Below, in pieces: positions 34,750 to 43,202 of a stretch of DNA of 64,000 bases. Position 1 is the first letter of the stretch. Each line of letters starts with the position of its first letter. The position numbers and the translations under genes were made by a program. Under the pieces are notes generated by a model. It did not search any database and was not told where the DNA came from. It worked only from the letters and a program-made list of their open reading frames with translations. Source of the stretch: Armatimonadetes bacterium UBA5352 (lineage in GTDB: Bacteria > Armatimonadota > Zipacnadia > Zipacnadales > UBA5352); NCBI GenBank assembly GCA_002411015.1, contig DHPY01000104.1:39810-103809 (forward strand), in the 5' to 3' direction.

Positions 34750-35822
34750 TCCGCCACCTCCGCGGCAATCGCCCCGATCTCGCGGCGCATCTGCTCGACA
34801 TCCGCCTCGCGGCTGGAATGCACGCGGTTCGCCAGCAGGATCACGATCATCCCACTCGCGCGATCGGCCCAGACGCAGGTCCCCGTGTAGCCGGTGTGGC
34901 CGACGCTCTCGGGGGTCGGCGCGCCATGCATGTGCGGATCGGTTGCGTGGCCGAGCCGCCAGCCGATGCAGCGGCGGCCATCCGGGGCGCCGGCCTGCGG
35001 CTCGAGCATCATCTCCACCGTCTCCGGCCGCAGCACCCGTGCGCCATCAAGCTCACCGTACGCGAGGATCATCCGCATGAACCGCCAGAGATCCGTGGCC
35101 GTTGAGAACAGCCCCGCGTTCCCGCCCGCGCCGCCGAGATACCGAGAGTTCTCATCATGCACATCGCCCAGCAGCACGCCCTCGGGAAGGCGCTCGGTGG
35201 CCGCACAGCGCCCAGTCAGCTCTCGCGAGGGGCAGAAGCCCGTGTCACCCATACCGAGTGGCCCAAAGACGCGCTCTCGCGAGAGGTCCTCGACGCCGCG
35301 CTCGGACGCCAGCCGCACGATGTGCGTGAGCAGGATGAAGCCGAGGCAGGAGTAGATCGTGCCCTCGCCCGGCTCATATTCCTGCGGCAGGCGGCAGATC
35401 TCCCCCACCACGCGCTCCCAGCGCTCCTCGGGCGGCACCTCGTAGCCGAGCAGAGTCGGGTAGTTGCGATGCGCGGGCAGCCCCGATGAATGCGCCAGCA
35501 GGTGACGGAGCGTCACGCGCCCGTCACGGAACTCCGGCAGCCAGCGCTGCACCGCGTCCTCGAGCGACAGCACACCGCGCTCAACAAGCTGCATCACCAC
35601 CGTGGTGGTCGCCACGACCTTCGTCACCGAGGCCATGTCGAAGACCGTGTCGGGCTCCATCGGCAGCCGTCCAGGCTCCCACGAGCGCTCCCCCACTGCG
35701 TCGAGGCACAGCGTCTCATCGCCTCGCGCGATCAGGCATACGGCGCCGGGGGTCTGCCCGGTCGCGATCGCGTCCTCGATGGCACCGTGCACGGCTTCGG
35801 CCAGCTTCGCGTCTGTGCGCAT
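34746..35822 (-). CDS. class-C beta-lactamase-like serine hydrolase
   Basis: The 358-residue protein has the SxxK motif SVTK (Ser65, Lys68), LAHSSGLPAH, the tyrosine motif YSCLGF (Tyr157), and HTGYTG as the third box. The family covers beta-lactamases, D,D-peptidases and esterases. In place of the usual Asn or Asp two residues after the tyrosine it has Cys, so penicillin hydrolysis cannot be assumed. No signal peptide is seen. AAGGTGG seven bases upstream supports the ATG, which starts three bases after the lipid-kinase stop. It is part of a tightly packed minus-strand run. Confidence 0.85.
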   Translation of the reverse strand: MRTDAKLAEAVHGAIEDAIATGQTPGAVCLIARGDETLCLDAVGERSWEPGRLPMEPDTVFDMASVTKVVATTTVVMQLVERGVLSLEDAVQRWLPEFRDGRVTLRHLLAHSSGLPAHRNYPTLLGYEVPPEERWERVVGEICRLPQEYEPGEGTIYSCLGFILLTHIVRLASERGVEDLSRERVFGPLGMGDTGFCPSRELTGRCAATERLPEGVLLGDVHDENSRYLGGAGGNAGLFSTATDLWRFMRMILAYGELDGARVLRPETVEMMLEPQAGAPDGRRCIGWRLGHATDPHMHGAPTPESVGHTGYTGTCVWADRASGMIVILLANRVHSSREADVEQMRREIGAIAAEVAE

Positions 35823-35825
35823 GGT

Positions 35826-36731
35826 CTAACCACCTTCTGAGTTTGCCCGACTGCCCGGTCTCCAGATCCTGCCACGCGCCGGCGCAACCTCCACGGTCAG
35901 CGGCGTGTCGCCCTTCACATCGCCGTCAATCAGCACCGGCGATGGCTCATCGGTCTCGATGATGACCTTGCTCGCGCGCCAGCTATGCACGACCGGCAGA
36001 GACAGGTGCGTCCCCCGCATGACCTTCGGAAAGTTCAGCGCGAACGACGTCCGCGAGAGGTGCTCGACCACCACGAGGTCAAGCAGCCCATCGTCAATCT
36101 CAGCCTGTGGCGCGATCATCATCCCCGCCCCGTACGAGCGCGCGTTAGCGACTGCGACCAGCAGCACCGGCCCCTCCCAGCGCTCTCCGTCCGCAGTCAC
36201 GCGCACGATCGTCGGGCGATTCGCCGCCAGCTCCGCGGCCACGCCTGTCAGGTAGGCGAGCAAGCCGCCGGTGATCCGGCTCCGCGCGTTGACCCGGCGC
36301 GCCACGCGTGCATCGAAGCCCACGCCCATGATGTTGATGGCCCAGAGCCGGCCGTCATCCACGCAGAGCAGGTCGAGCGGCCCGGCACGGCCTCTGAGGT
36401 AGCTCTCGGCTGCAGCCAGGGGATCGAGCGGCACTCCCAGCGTGCGCGCGAAGTCATTGCCGGTGCCTGCAGGGATGATCCCCGCAGGCACTCCCGTGTC
36501 CAGCAGCCCTGCGATCACATCCGAGAGGGTGCCGTCGCCCCCGCACGCGAAGACCGCATCGAACCCTTCCGCGGCGCCCTCACGCGCAAGCGCCCTCGTG
36601 GCTTCCGGCCAGCCCGTCTCCCGAAGCGCCACCTCCCAGCCGCCAGACCGGAGGATGGCGGCTGTCTCGCCCGCAACATCGCGGCGCGAGCGCCTTCCCG
36701 CGGCCGGGTTCACGATCAGCAGGATCCGCAT
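35826..36731 (-). CDS. diacylglycerol/lipid kinase (YegS/DagK-like)
   Basis: The 301-residue protein has the lipid-kinase catalytic domain: ILLIVNPAAGRR at the start, the nucleotide-binding GGDGTLSDV near residue 66, and IPAGTGNDFARTLG near 88. The C-terminal sandwich carries DGLLDLVVV and VLIDGDVKGDTP. Family members phosphorylate diacylglycerol or related lipids at the inner membrane face. GGAG four bases before ATG 36731 is short but better than the GTG twelve bases upstream. It is preceded by the damaged URO-D-like gene by 15 bases and followed by the serine hydrolase by three. Confidence 0.88.
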   Translation of the reverse strand: MRILLIVNPAAGRRSRRDVAGETAAILRSGGWEVALRETGWPEATRALAREGAAEGFDAVFACGGDGTLSDVIAGLLDTGVPAGIIPAGTGNDFARTLGVPLDPLAAAESYLRGRAGPLDLLCVDDGRLWAINIMGVGFDARVARRVNARSRITGGLLAYLTGVAAELAANRPTIVRVTADGERWEGPVLLVAVANARSYGAGMMIAPQAEIDDGLLDLVVVEHLSRTSFALNFPKVMRGTHLSLPVVHSWRASKVIIETDEPSPVLIDGDVKGDTPLTVEVAPARGRIWRPGSRANSEGG

Positions 36732-36746
36732 CAGGCTCCGCACCAG

Positions 36747-37649
36747 TCAGACCGCTACAGATGCCGGCTCGGTTGTCAGGCAGACCTCGCGAAGCTGCTC
36801 CATGAAGTAGCGGTAGCTCGCGAAGCTCACGTCCGAGAGCACGAAGTGATCCGGCCCGGGAATGAAGCGGCCCATCTCGATGAGCCGCCGCGCGCGCTCG
36901 ATCTCCGCGTCGATGGCATCTCGCCCGCGCGCCATGCACTGCTTGTCCAGCCCGCCCACGCAGCCGATATCCGGATAGCGCCGCAGCACCCGCGCGACGT
37001 CGTTCCCGCACTGCACCTCGTAGGGGTATATCGCGTTCACGCCCGCCTCCAGCATCAACTCAGTCAGGTCCTCGATAAACCCGTCCGAGTCCACGAGCAC
37101 GATAGGGATGTCATGCGCGTCAGCAAACTCCCGGATGCGGCGGTACTGTGGCGTCATGAACTCCCGGAAGGTCGCGGGCGAGATCAGCGAGCCGGAGTTT
37201 TGGGCCATGTCCTCCCAGCACTCGATCAGGTCGGGCTGCACGTCCACGATCTGCTTGCGCCACAGCTCGATGGCCATGGTCGTGTAGCTCTCCGTCATGT
37301 CATGAACGAGCTCGGGCTGATCGTAGAACGCGTAGGCGAGGTTCTCGTCGCCCATGCGGTTGCGGCAGAAGCCGTAGACGCCCCGGTGCGTGAACCGCAG
37401 CGGGTAGTCTCGATCGCGGAACTCGGCGACATAGTCTGCCCAGTTCGCGGGGAAGCGCGAGGGATCATCCGCCTGCATGCGCCGGGCCTTGTAGGGGTGC
37501 CAATCGTCTATGGACTTGATCGGCCAGTCAACGTCGTGGCGGCTATAGTCGCCGGTCTTCTGGATCTGCTCCACGGTGCCGTCACCGCGCCGCTGCAGCC
37601 GCCTGATCTCGGTCTCCTCGAGCACCTCCACCGGCAGCAGTTGTGACAT
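36747..37649 (-). pseudogene. 5'-truncated URO-D-like protein gene
   Basis: The remaining 300 codons encode most of a uroporphyrinogen-decarboxylase-fold protein of the same subfamily as the intact 371-residue protein at 50342. Matching blocks include the VDSDG motif in IVLVDSDGFIEDLT, GVNAIYPYEV, CVGGLDKQCMARGRDAID and FIPGPDHFVLSDVS. Similarity begins at LLPVEVLEETE, so about 66 N-terminal residues are missing. The first ATG, at 37649, has no good ribosome binding site, and a further in-frame start at 37715 only adds a Cys/Arg-rich leader. An IS110-type remnant lies directly upstream, so insertion or deletion there is the likely cause. The product is probably non-functional. Confidence 0.75.
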
Positions 37650-37780
37650 GTCCTGGTATGCCGCACAGCGAGGACACCGGCGATCCGAAAAAGCGTCTCC
37701 CTCTCTCACACTCACATCGCGCCTGCGCTCAACGCCTCAACCCTAGTCACTCTCCGCAGCCAGGGCGCAGCCTCGATGAC

Positions 37781-38150
37781 TCACTCGACCACCTGCCGCC
37801 ACAGGAAGTAGATGTCGAGCAACATCTTGCGTGCCGCGGCGATCTTCGCGCTGTTCGGGCCGCTGCACGACTGGGATATGCGCCTCCCGCAACCATGCGG
37901 TCACAGCGGGAGCAAACAGCGTCGCTTCTACGCCGACCACGAACGGCTCGGGTACCTTCAACAGTGCCGCCACCAGCTCATCGCGCTGCGTCAGAACCGT
38001 GCACTCGCAATACTCACCTGTCGAAGGATCAAGCGCAACCAGCGTCGAACGGGTCTTGTGTACGTCGATGCCTACGTAGATCATCTTTGGGTCGCCTCCC
38101 TGAGCGAATGAATTGGTTCAAGCGCCAACCCATTCCACACAGGCGACCCA
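37781..38150 (-). mobile_element. IS110-family transposase remnant, internally deleted
   Basis: Minus-strand codons from 38084 give MIYVGIDVHKTRSTLVALD, the catalytic N-terminus of IS110 transposases, up to ...LREAHIPVV. From about 37862 a different frame reads NSAKIAAARKMLLDIYFLW and stops at 37783; this resembles the C-terminus of the same family. About 200-300 central residues are absent. TGGGTCGCCT at 38088-38097 and its complement at 38141-38150 form a 10-bp inverted repeat just upstream of the start. The element cannot move on its own. Confidence 0.8.
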
Positions 38151-38308
38151 GTTTCATTCTAGCCCCTCCAGCGGCAGCGACGACGGGATCCGCTCTGTCC
38201 GCTCATGTCCCCCACTCAAGTGATGAGCCCTCCGAAAGGAATCTCCACCGGTTGCGGTCAACATATCACGCGCTCGCGCATCAGTCTGTCGCGGAGGGAG
38301 TTCCGCCC

Positions 38309-39343
38309 ATGGCCAACCGCACCTTCTCGATGATAGACTACTTCAACAAGCTTGCGGCCGAGCATGCGCCTGAGCTGCAGTTCGCCGGCTCAACAGCGGA
38401 TGACTTCGAGGCGTGGCACGAGCGGGCGCAGGCGAAGTTCATGGAGCTGCTCGGGCGGTGGCCGAAGCCCGCGCCGCTCAACGCGGAGATCATCGCCTCG
38501 GTCGAGCATGACGGGATCATCCGCGAGCGCGTGGTCTTCGACTCGGAGGAGTACATGTCGGTGCCGGCGGTGGTGCTGCGGCCGGCGGATATGGCCGCCG
38601 ATGGCTCGAACCCCGCGATCCTGTGCAGCCACGGCCACGGGCAGTTCGGCAAGGAGCCGGTTTCCGGCAATCGCAGCTCGCGCGCCTACGTCAGCGACAT
38701 CGAGGCGATGAACTACGACTACGGCTGGCAGATGGCGAAGCACGGCTATGTGACGATCAGCCCCGATCTGCGGGTCTTCGGCGAGCGCTCAAGCGAGGGC
38801 ACGATGGTTGGCACGCGCGACAAGTGCAACGTGCACTTCATCCGCGGCGCGATCATGGGGATTTACACCCTGACGCTGAACATCTTCGACTTCCAGCGCT
38901 GCATTGACTACCTCGAGACGCGGCCAGAGGTAGATGCGAGCCGGATCGGCATGATGGGGCTCTCGCAGGGCGGCACGCAGACGACCTTCACGACGGCCGC
39001 CGAGCCGCGGATCAAGGCCGCGGATATCATCGGCTACCTCAACCCGTGGGAGCGCTTCGGGGTGAACCGCGCGAACTTCTGCGGCTCACAGATCGTGCCG
39101 AACATCTACCGCTACTTCGACACGCACGACATCGCGGGTCTCATCGCGCCGAGGCCGCTGCTGGTCGAGGCGGGCTATCACGACCTGTGTTTCTACATCG
39201 AGGACCAGCTCATCAGCATCGAGGCGCTGAAGAAGATCTACGCGGCGGCGGGGGCGGAGGAGGACCTCTGGGTGGAGATCCATCCCGGCCCGCACGCGTT
39301 CGCGGGGAACCTGGCGTTCGAGTTCTTCGACAAGTATCTGTGA
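38309..39343 (+). CDS. alpha/beta-hydrolase, acetylxylan-esterase-like (second copy)
   Basis: The 344-residue hydrolase has ILCSHGHGQFG as oxyanion loop, nucleophile elbow GLSQGGTQT near residue 220, and a late histidine in HPGPHAF. The preceding block CIDYLETRPEVDASRIGM closely parallels the one in the protein at 19934, so the two are paralogues. GGAGGGAG lies 8-11 bases before ATG 38309; an open frame runs further upstream through the IS110 remnant but has no support. No signal peptide is visible. Esterase activity on sugar acyl groups is inferred. Confidence 0.8.
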   Translation: MANRTFSMIDYFNKLAAEHAPELQFAGSTADDFEAWHERAQAKFMELLGRWPKPAPLNAEIIASVEHDGIIRERVVFDSEEYMSVPAVVLRPADMAADGSNPAILCSHGHGQFGKEPVSGNRSSRAYVSDIEAMNYDYGWQMAKHGYVTISPDLRVFGERSSEGTMVGTRDKCNVHFIRGAIMGIYTLTLNIFDFQRCIDYLETRPEVDASRIGMMGLSQGGTQTTFTTAAEPRIKAADIIGYLNPWERFGVNRANFCGSQIVPNIYRYFDTHDIAGLIAPRPLLVEAGYHDLCFYIEDQLISIEALKKIYAAAGAEEDLWVEIHPGPHAFAGNLAFEFFDKYL

Positions 39344-39370
39344 GACACGCGTCTCGGGGAGGGCCATACC

Positions 39371-39664
39371 ATGGAACAGAAGCCCCTGTGGAAGATCGAC
39401 TCGGGGGAGTTTGCGGGCTGGCGGATGGGCGACCAGCTTCATGACGTGAAGGGCACGCACGTCGGGATGTTCCGCGGCGATATCGCCTATACGCTCAAGG
39501 GCGAGTACCTGGGCGAGATCGTGAATGACGAATGGCTCGGGAAGCACATCACGCGCCGGCCGCCGCCGATCGCCGCCCGCGAACAGCGGGGCTCCGTGCA
39601 CTCGGTGCCCCGCGCCCCGCGCTCAGGGCGGCCGTCGAAGATCTGGGAGGACCCGAAGGTGTAG
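39371..39664 (+). CDS. small protein, possibly 4-fold beta-flower type
   Basis: The 97-residue product has a Gly-rich repeated strand pattern (FAGWRMGDQL, VGMFRGDIAY, GEYLGEIVND) that resembles the four-fold beta-flower fold. A basic, Pro-rich C-terminal tail follows. GGAGGG nine bases upstream supports the ATG, and the gene follows the hydrolase by 27 bases. Function unknown. Homologues are small stand-alone proteins, which matches. Confidence 0.55.
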   Translation: MEQKPLWKIDSGEFAGWRMGDQLHDVKGTHVGMFRGDIAYTLKGEYLGEIVNDEWLGKHITRRPPPIAAREQRGSVHSVPRAPRSGRPSKIWEDPKV

Positions 39665-39708
39665 GGCAGCGAACGACGGCGAACGGCAGCGAACGGCTAC
39701 GGCGGGCC

Positions 39709-39866
39709 GTACGGAGGGGCCGCCTGAGCCACGGCAGTCGAGCGCCAGCGAGAGTGGCGGCGCGAAGCCGACCCGCGACAAGCCGATAGGTGGCGTCTGA
39801 GCGAACAGCACGGGCCGGCTTCGGCCACCGCAAACGACGCGGTGGCCTCAGGCGGCCCCTCCGTAC
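39709..39866. repeat. large nested inverted repeat between convergent genes
   Basis: A perfect 20-bp stem (39709-39728 with 39847-39866) encloses 118 bases. A second, slightly imperfect pair (about 39763-39775 with 39810-39822) lies inside, and short GCGAACG direct repeats lie just upstream (39669-39694). It sits between the small-protein gene and the convergent deacetylase gene. It could be a terminator, a REP-like element or a cruciform site. Confidence 0.6.
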
Positions 39867-39892
39867 TGCCGAGGATATGCCGCGCTTACCGG

Positions 39893-41299
39893 CTACTCGC
39901 CGCTGATCTGGCTGTTCACGAGCGCGCTGACGACCGCCGGATCGTCGCGAACTGCTCCTCCGTTCTCGCCGAGCGCGCGGAGCGTCGTCGGCTCAAGGCC
40001 CATCTCCCGGATGCGGTCGATCATCAGCGGCAGCGCCTCAACCGAGCACATCTCGCCCTGGTGCATGAGGATGATGTCGCCCGGCTGCAGGCCCTCCGTG
40101 GCGTTGCGCACGATCTGCGCGGCAGGCGGCTGCACCCAGTCACCCGTGTTGCGGGACCAGAACGCGCCGCCGGAGCCGAGTGAGGCCATGGCCCGCAACC
40201 CGCCCTCCGAACAGCGTCCGCCCGGCGGCCGGAACCAGCGCATCTGCTCGCCCGTCACGCGCTCGACGATGCGCGCGCATGAGGCGATCTCCGCCCACGC
40301 CTCGTCATCTGGAAGCTGGCTCATGCGGCGGTTCGAGTAGGAGTGGTTGGCGAGTTCGTGGCCGCCACGCAGGGTCATCTGCGCCAGCGCCGGGAACTGC
40401 TCAACCTGCTGTCCGACAACGAAGAACGTGGCCCGCACCGCCTTCTGCGCGAGGATTTCAAGCATGAGCGGCGTGATCAGCGGGTGCGGGCCGTCGTCGA
40501 TGGTGAGGGCCACGAGGTTCTGATCGCCGCGGCCGCTGAAGATCGCCTCAACGGTGCTCTGCGTCGCCATTTCTGCGAGCACCTGGCCGCTCGCTGCCTC
40601 GGTCAGGAGCGCGTCCCAGCCCTCCGCCGCGGGCGGATCAGTGAAGGCGCCGGCGGGAAGCGATGACAGTGACGCGCCGTCGGTCGCATAGCGCGCGAAG
40701 ACCGGGGAGTAGCGGACGCCCTCCAGCGCATCGAGCACCTCCGGGCCGGTGCCCATGCCCGCGGATGCGTTCAGATACTCCTCACGCGAGACCGACAGCG
40801 AGAAGACCGGGTGGTGCTCCTGGAGATCGCCGACGAGGCCGGCGCCGGGCACCACCGACCACAGGTCAAGCTGATCGAAGGCGAGGCCATCGTGGAAGGC
40901 GGCGTCGAGGCAGGCGGCGGCGTCCTCGCGGAGATCGGCGAGCACGAACTCCCCGTTGCGGCGGCCGGCCTGAAGCTTGATGAGGCCCATGCGACGGCCG
41001 TCAACGCCCGCGGATGCCACGCGCAGGACCGACTGGTTGAGCCGCTGGCGCGCGAGTGCGTCCATCAGGCGCGATTCAGCCGCGAGTGTGTGGCCCTTCA
41101 GGACGCCATCGAGGCCATTCCCGAGCGGCACGAGCAGCGCCTCCGGCGGAAGGCCGGGGCGGTGGGCGTTGAGGTGCGACAGCGCCTCGCCACCTGTCCG
41201 CGCATCGGGGAGACCCGGGTTCGCCTGCGCGGCTGCGACGATGATGGTTGCTGCAATGAAGCTGCATACTCCGCTGCGTACCACTGCGACACCTCGCAT
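39893..41299 (-). CDS. exported polysaccharide deacetylase
   Basis: The 468-residue protein has a signal peptide (about residues 1-27) and a long N-terminal region of about 220 residues without a recognised motif. A NodB-type catalytic domain follows, carrying the metal motif ALTIDDGPH, the HELANHS pair of histidines, RWFRPPGGR, and a late ILMHQGEM histidine. Such enzymes remove acetyl groups from chitin, peptidoglycan, xylan or exopolysaccharide. The start codon lies two bases from the upstream aldolase stop, suggesting coupling. Specificity cannot be assigned. Confidence 0.88.
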   Translation of the reverse strand: MRGVAVVRSGVCSFIAATIIVAAAQANPGLPDARTGGEALSHLNAHRPGLPPEALLVPLGNGLDGVLKGHTLAAESRLMDALARQRLNQSVLRVASAGVDGRRMGLIKLQAGRRNGEFVLADLREDAAACLDAAFHDGLAFDQLDLWSVVPGAGLVGDLQEHHPVFSLSVSREEYLNASAGMGTGPEVLDALEGVRYSPVFARYATDGASLSSLPAGAFTDPPAAEGWDALLTEAASGQVLAEMATQSTVEAIFSGRGDQNLVALTIDDGPHPLITPLMLEILAQKAVRATFFVVGQQVEQFPALAQMTLRGGHELANHSYSNRRMSQLPDDEAWAEIASCARIVERVTGEQMRWFRPPGGRCSEGGLRAMASLGSGGAFWSRNTGDWVQPPAAQIVRNATEGLQPGDIILMHQGEMCSVEALPLMIDRIREMGLEPTTLRALGENGGAVRDDPAVVSALVNSQISGE

Positions 41300-41301
41300 C
41301 T

Positions 41302-42114
41302 TCAGATCAGCCCGAACTCCCCCACCGCCTCGTTCGGCGCGGCGTCCTCCTTGACTACCATGCGTAGCGCCGCGATCATCGCCGCCGGGTCGTCGCTCTG
41401 GATGACGTTCCGGCCGAAGACGATGCCACGCGCGCCGGCTCTGATTGCCCGCTGCGCTAGCTCCAGCGCGTCGATCGCGTGCGGCAGCTTCTCCGCCCCC
41501 AGCACCATGATCGGCACCGGGGTCGCCTCCACCGTCTCGGCGAAGCGCTCACCGGTGAAGTAGGTCTTGATGATATCCGCGCCAAGCTCCGCGAGGATCC
41601 GGCAGCCATTGTGGACCTGCCGAAACAGCTCATCGGCGGTCAGCTCACTGGGAGCGATCGGAAAGAGCTCGCCAATGAGCGGCAGGCCGCACTCGCGCTT
41701 CGCCTCAACGAGCCGGGCGAAGTGCTCGATGTTCTCGCGATCGATCTCCTCGTGCTGCATCGTGACGGTGAAGGTCGCGATGCCGAGGTCGGCGCCCATC
41801 GCCAGTGCACGGGCGGGGTCGAGGACGCGGGCCGGATGGGCGCCCGTGAAGCCCCAGCGGCCTCCGAAGACGGTGCTCCAGTCGAGGCGCACGACCGCGC
41901 AGGGAGCGCCACGGTAGCTGAAAGCGTGGCCGCAGGACTGGAGCATCCCCGGCGAGAGCAGGATGCCGTCGGCGTCGCGCCACGCCTCGATGGCTCGGGG
42001 GAGGTTGATGGCGCCGGCGGTCGGGCCGACGAAGAAGCCGTGATCGGCGGCGACGATGATCGCGCGCTTCCCGTCGGAGAAGAGCCGGTTCAGGCGCATC
42101 CAGTGGCCTTCCAT
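41302..42114 (-). CDS. class I aldolase (DhnA/LsrF type)
   Basis: The 270-residue TIM barrel has VAADHGFFVGP near residue 21 and the Schiff-base lysine in ADIIKTYFTG (about Lys183), with GARGIVFGRNV near 238 holding the phosphate. These are the hallmarks of archaeal-type fructose-bisphosphate aldolase and LsrF-like enzymes. AGGAG seven bases upstream fixes ATG 42114; a longer reading runs through tandem repeats. It may carry out the retro-aldol step of a sugar-acid pathway, but FBP aldolase, LsrF-like thiolase or aminotransferring activity are equally possible from sequence. Confidence 0.82.
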   Translation of the reverse strand: MEGHWMRLNRLFSDGKRAIIVAADHGFFVGPTAGAINLPRAIEAWRDADGILLSPGMLQSCGHAFSYRGAPCAVVRLDWSTVFGGRWGFTGAHPARVLDPARALAMGADLGIATFTVTMQHEEIDRENIEHFARLVEAKRECGLPLIGELFPIAPSELTADELFRQVHNGCRILAELGADIIKTYFTGERFAETVEATPVPIMVLGAEKLPHAIDALELAQRAIRAGARGIVFGRNVIQSDDPAAMIAALRMVVKEDAAPNEAVGEFGLI

Positions 42115-42169
42115 GTGCTGACTCCTGCGAGCGACGTCCCTCGCGAGGGCGCGAGGGCCACAACGACAA

Positions 42170-42194
42170 CGGCTGACGGCTGACGGCTGACGGC
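42170..42194. repeat. CGGCTGA tandem repeat
   Basis: The 7-mer CGGCTGA repeats 3.5 times, upstream of the aldolase gene and next to the GC hairpins at 42197-42259. Confidence 0.6.
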
Positions 42195-42196
42195 GT

Positions 42197-42259
42197 GCGG
42201 GCGGGGCGCCCGCACCACGGAACAACTGAACCGACGCGGGCGGGGCGCCCGCACCACGG
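42197..42259. repeat. two direct copies of a GC-rich hairpin
   Basis: A 24-bp unit, each copy an almost perfect palindrome GYGCGGGCG / CGCCCGCAC, occurs at 42197-42220 and 42236-42259 (period 39). It lies between the aldolase gene and the gene ending at 42268. Related hairpins are at 12298, 44729 and 44789. Confidence 0.7.
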
Positions 42260-42267
42260 GACGGCAG

Positions 42268-43128
42268 CTAACTCAGCAGCGGGTCCCAGTGCTCATACTC
42301 GCGGGCAATGTCACGGTCGCTCTCCCACGGTCTATAGATGGCACGGGCGCGGAGGCGATGCTCCTCATCCACACGCGGCCGGTGCAGCACCCACTGGAGA
42401 TCCCACGCCGGGTTGCCCGCGCCGCCACCGGTCGGCGAATGCGTGAAGCGCAGATCGTGCCCCGGCTCGAACATGAGCGCGAACACCATCCGCCCTCGGC
42501 GGCCGAAGAAGAACGGGCGCGTCCACGCCAGATCGGAGTAGCTGTACGCGAGCGTCTCGCGCGACATCGAGTGTGGCAGGCTGGCGCTGGTGGTCACGCT
42601 GCAGACAGTGCTTCCCGAGCCATGGCGGGGAGAGTTCAGCTCGAGCCAGCCCTCCCCCACCGGCTCATCGCGCGGGCGGCCGAGGAAGTGCATCGCAGGC
42701 GACTCCGGCGCGTTGATGTAGCTCGCGTAGAAGGCCAGCAGGTAGTCGCGCGCGAGCGTCTCCCGGCGCAGCACCAGTCGCAGGTCGATGTCAATGTAAT
42801 GTGGCACGCGCAGGCTGAATGTGATCAGGGACTGCACGCCGAGCGTGGGCGTCGCGTCCTGGTGAAGCATGACAGACTGTGAGTCGAGCCTCTCGAGTTC
42901 AATTGGCAACCGCCGAGGCTCGAAGTACTGGTTGTCATCGCGCATGTCGCGGCCATCGAGCAGGTGCTCGAGGTTGATCCCGGCGAGGCCAGGGACGAAG
43001 AGGCTCTCGCCAGGCGCATGGACGGACGTGAGCGACTGCAGACCATGGTAGCCTGCGCGCTGGCCATCGTCCGCCTCATTGTTGCCGATGGTGGCGGTAA
43101 GCTCACCGGCGCTGACGCTCTCACGCAT
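42268..43128 (-). CDS. conserved-looking protein of unknown function
   Basis: The 286-residue product starts at ATG 43128 with a near-ideal GGAGGTGA five bases upstream. It lacks a signal peptide. It looks beta-rich, with repeated Arg/Asp/Tyr patterns (IDIDLRLVLRR, FYASYINAPESPAMHFLGR, DLQWVLHRPRVDEEHRLRAR). The overall feel is of a galactose-mutarotase-like or glycan-metabolism beta-sandwich, but I recognise no family motif. It precedes the aldolase and deacetylase genes on the same strand, with repeats between them. Confidence 0.6.
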   Translation of the reverse strand: MRESVSAGELTATIGNNEADDGQRAGYHGLQSLTSVHAPGESLFVPGLAGINLEHLLDGRDMRDDNQYFEPRRLPIELERLDSQSVMLHQDATPTLGVQSLITFSLRVPHYIDIDLRLVLRRETLARDYLLAFYASYINAPESPAMHFLGRPRDEPVGEGWLELNSPRHGSGSTVCSVTTSASLPHSMSRETLAYSYSDLAWTRPFFFGRRGRMVFALMFEPGHDLRFTHSPTGGGAGNPAWDLQWVLHRPRVDEEHRLRARAIYRPWESDRDIAREYEHWDPLLS

Positions 43129-43202
43129 CGAGTCACCTCCCCGCAGCCCTGCCGTGACGCGCAACAGAGGGGCATTTCGCCAGAAGTGCCGCCAGCCCTG
43201 CC

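Noticed and set aside
37812..38111. Plus-strand frame over the IS110 remnant
   Set aside because: The opposite strand carries the clear transposase motif, so this is a shadow.
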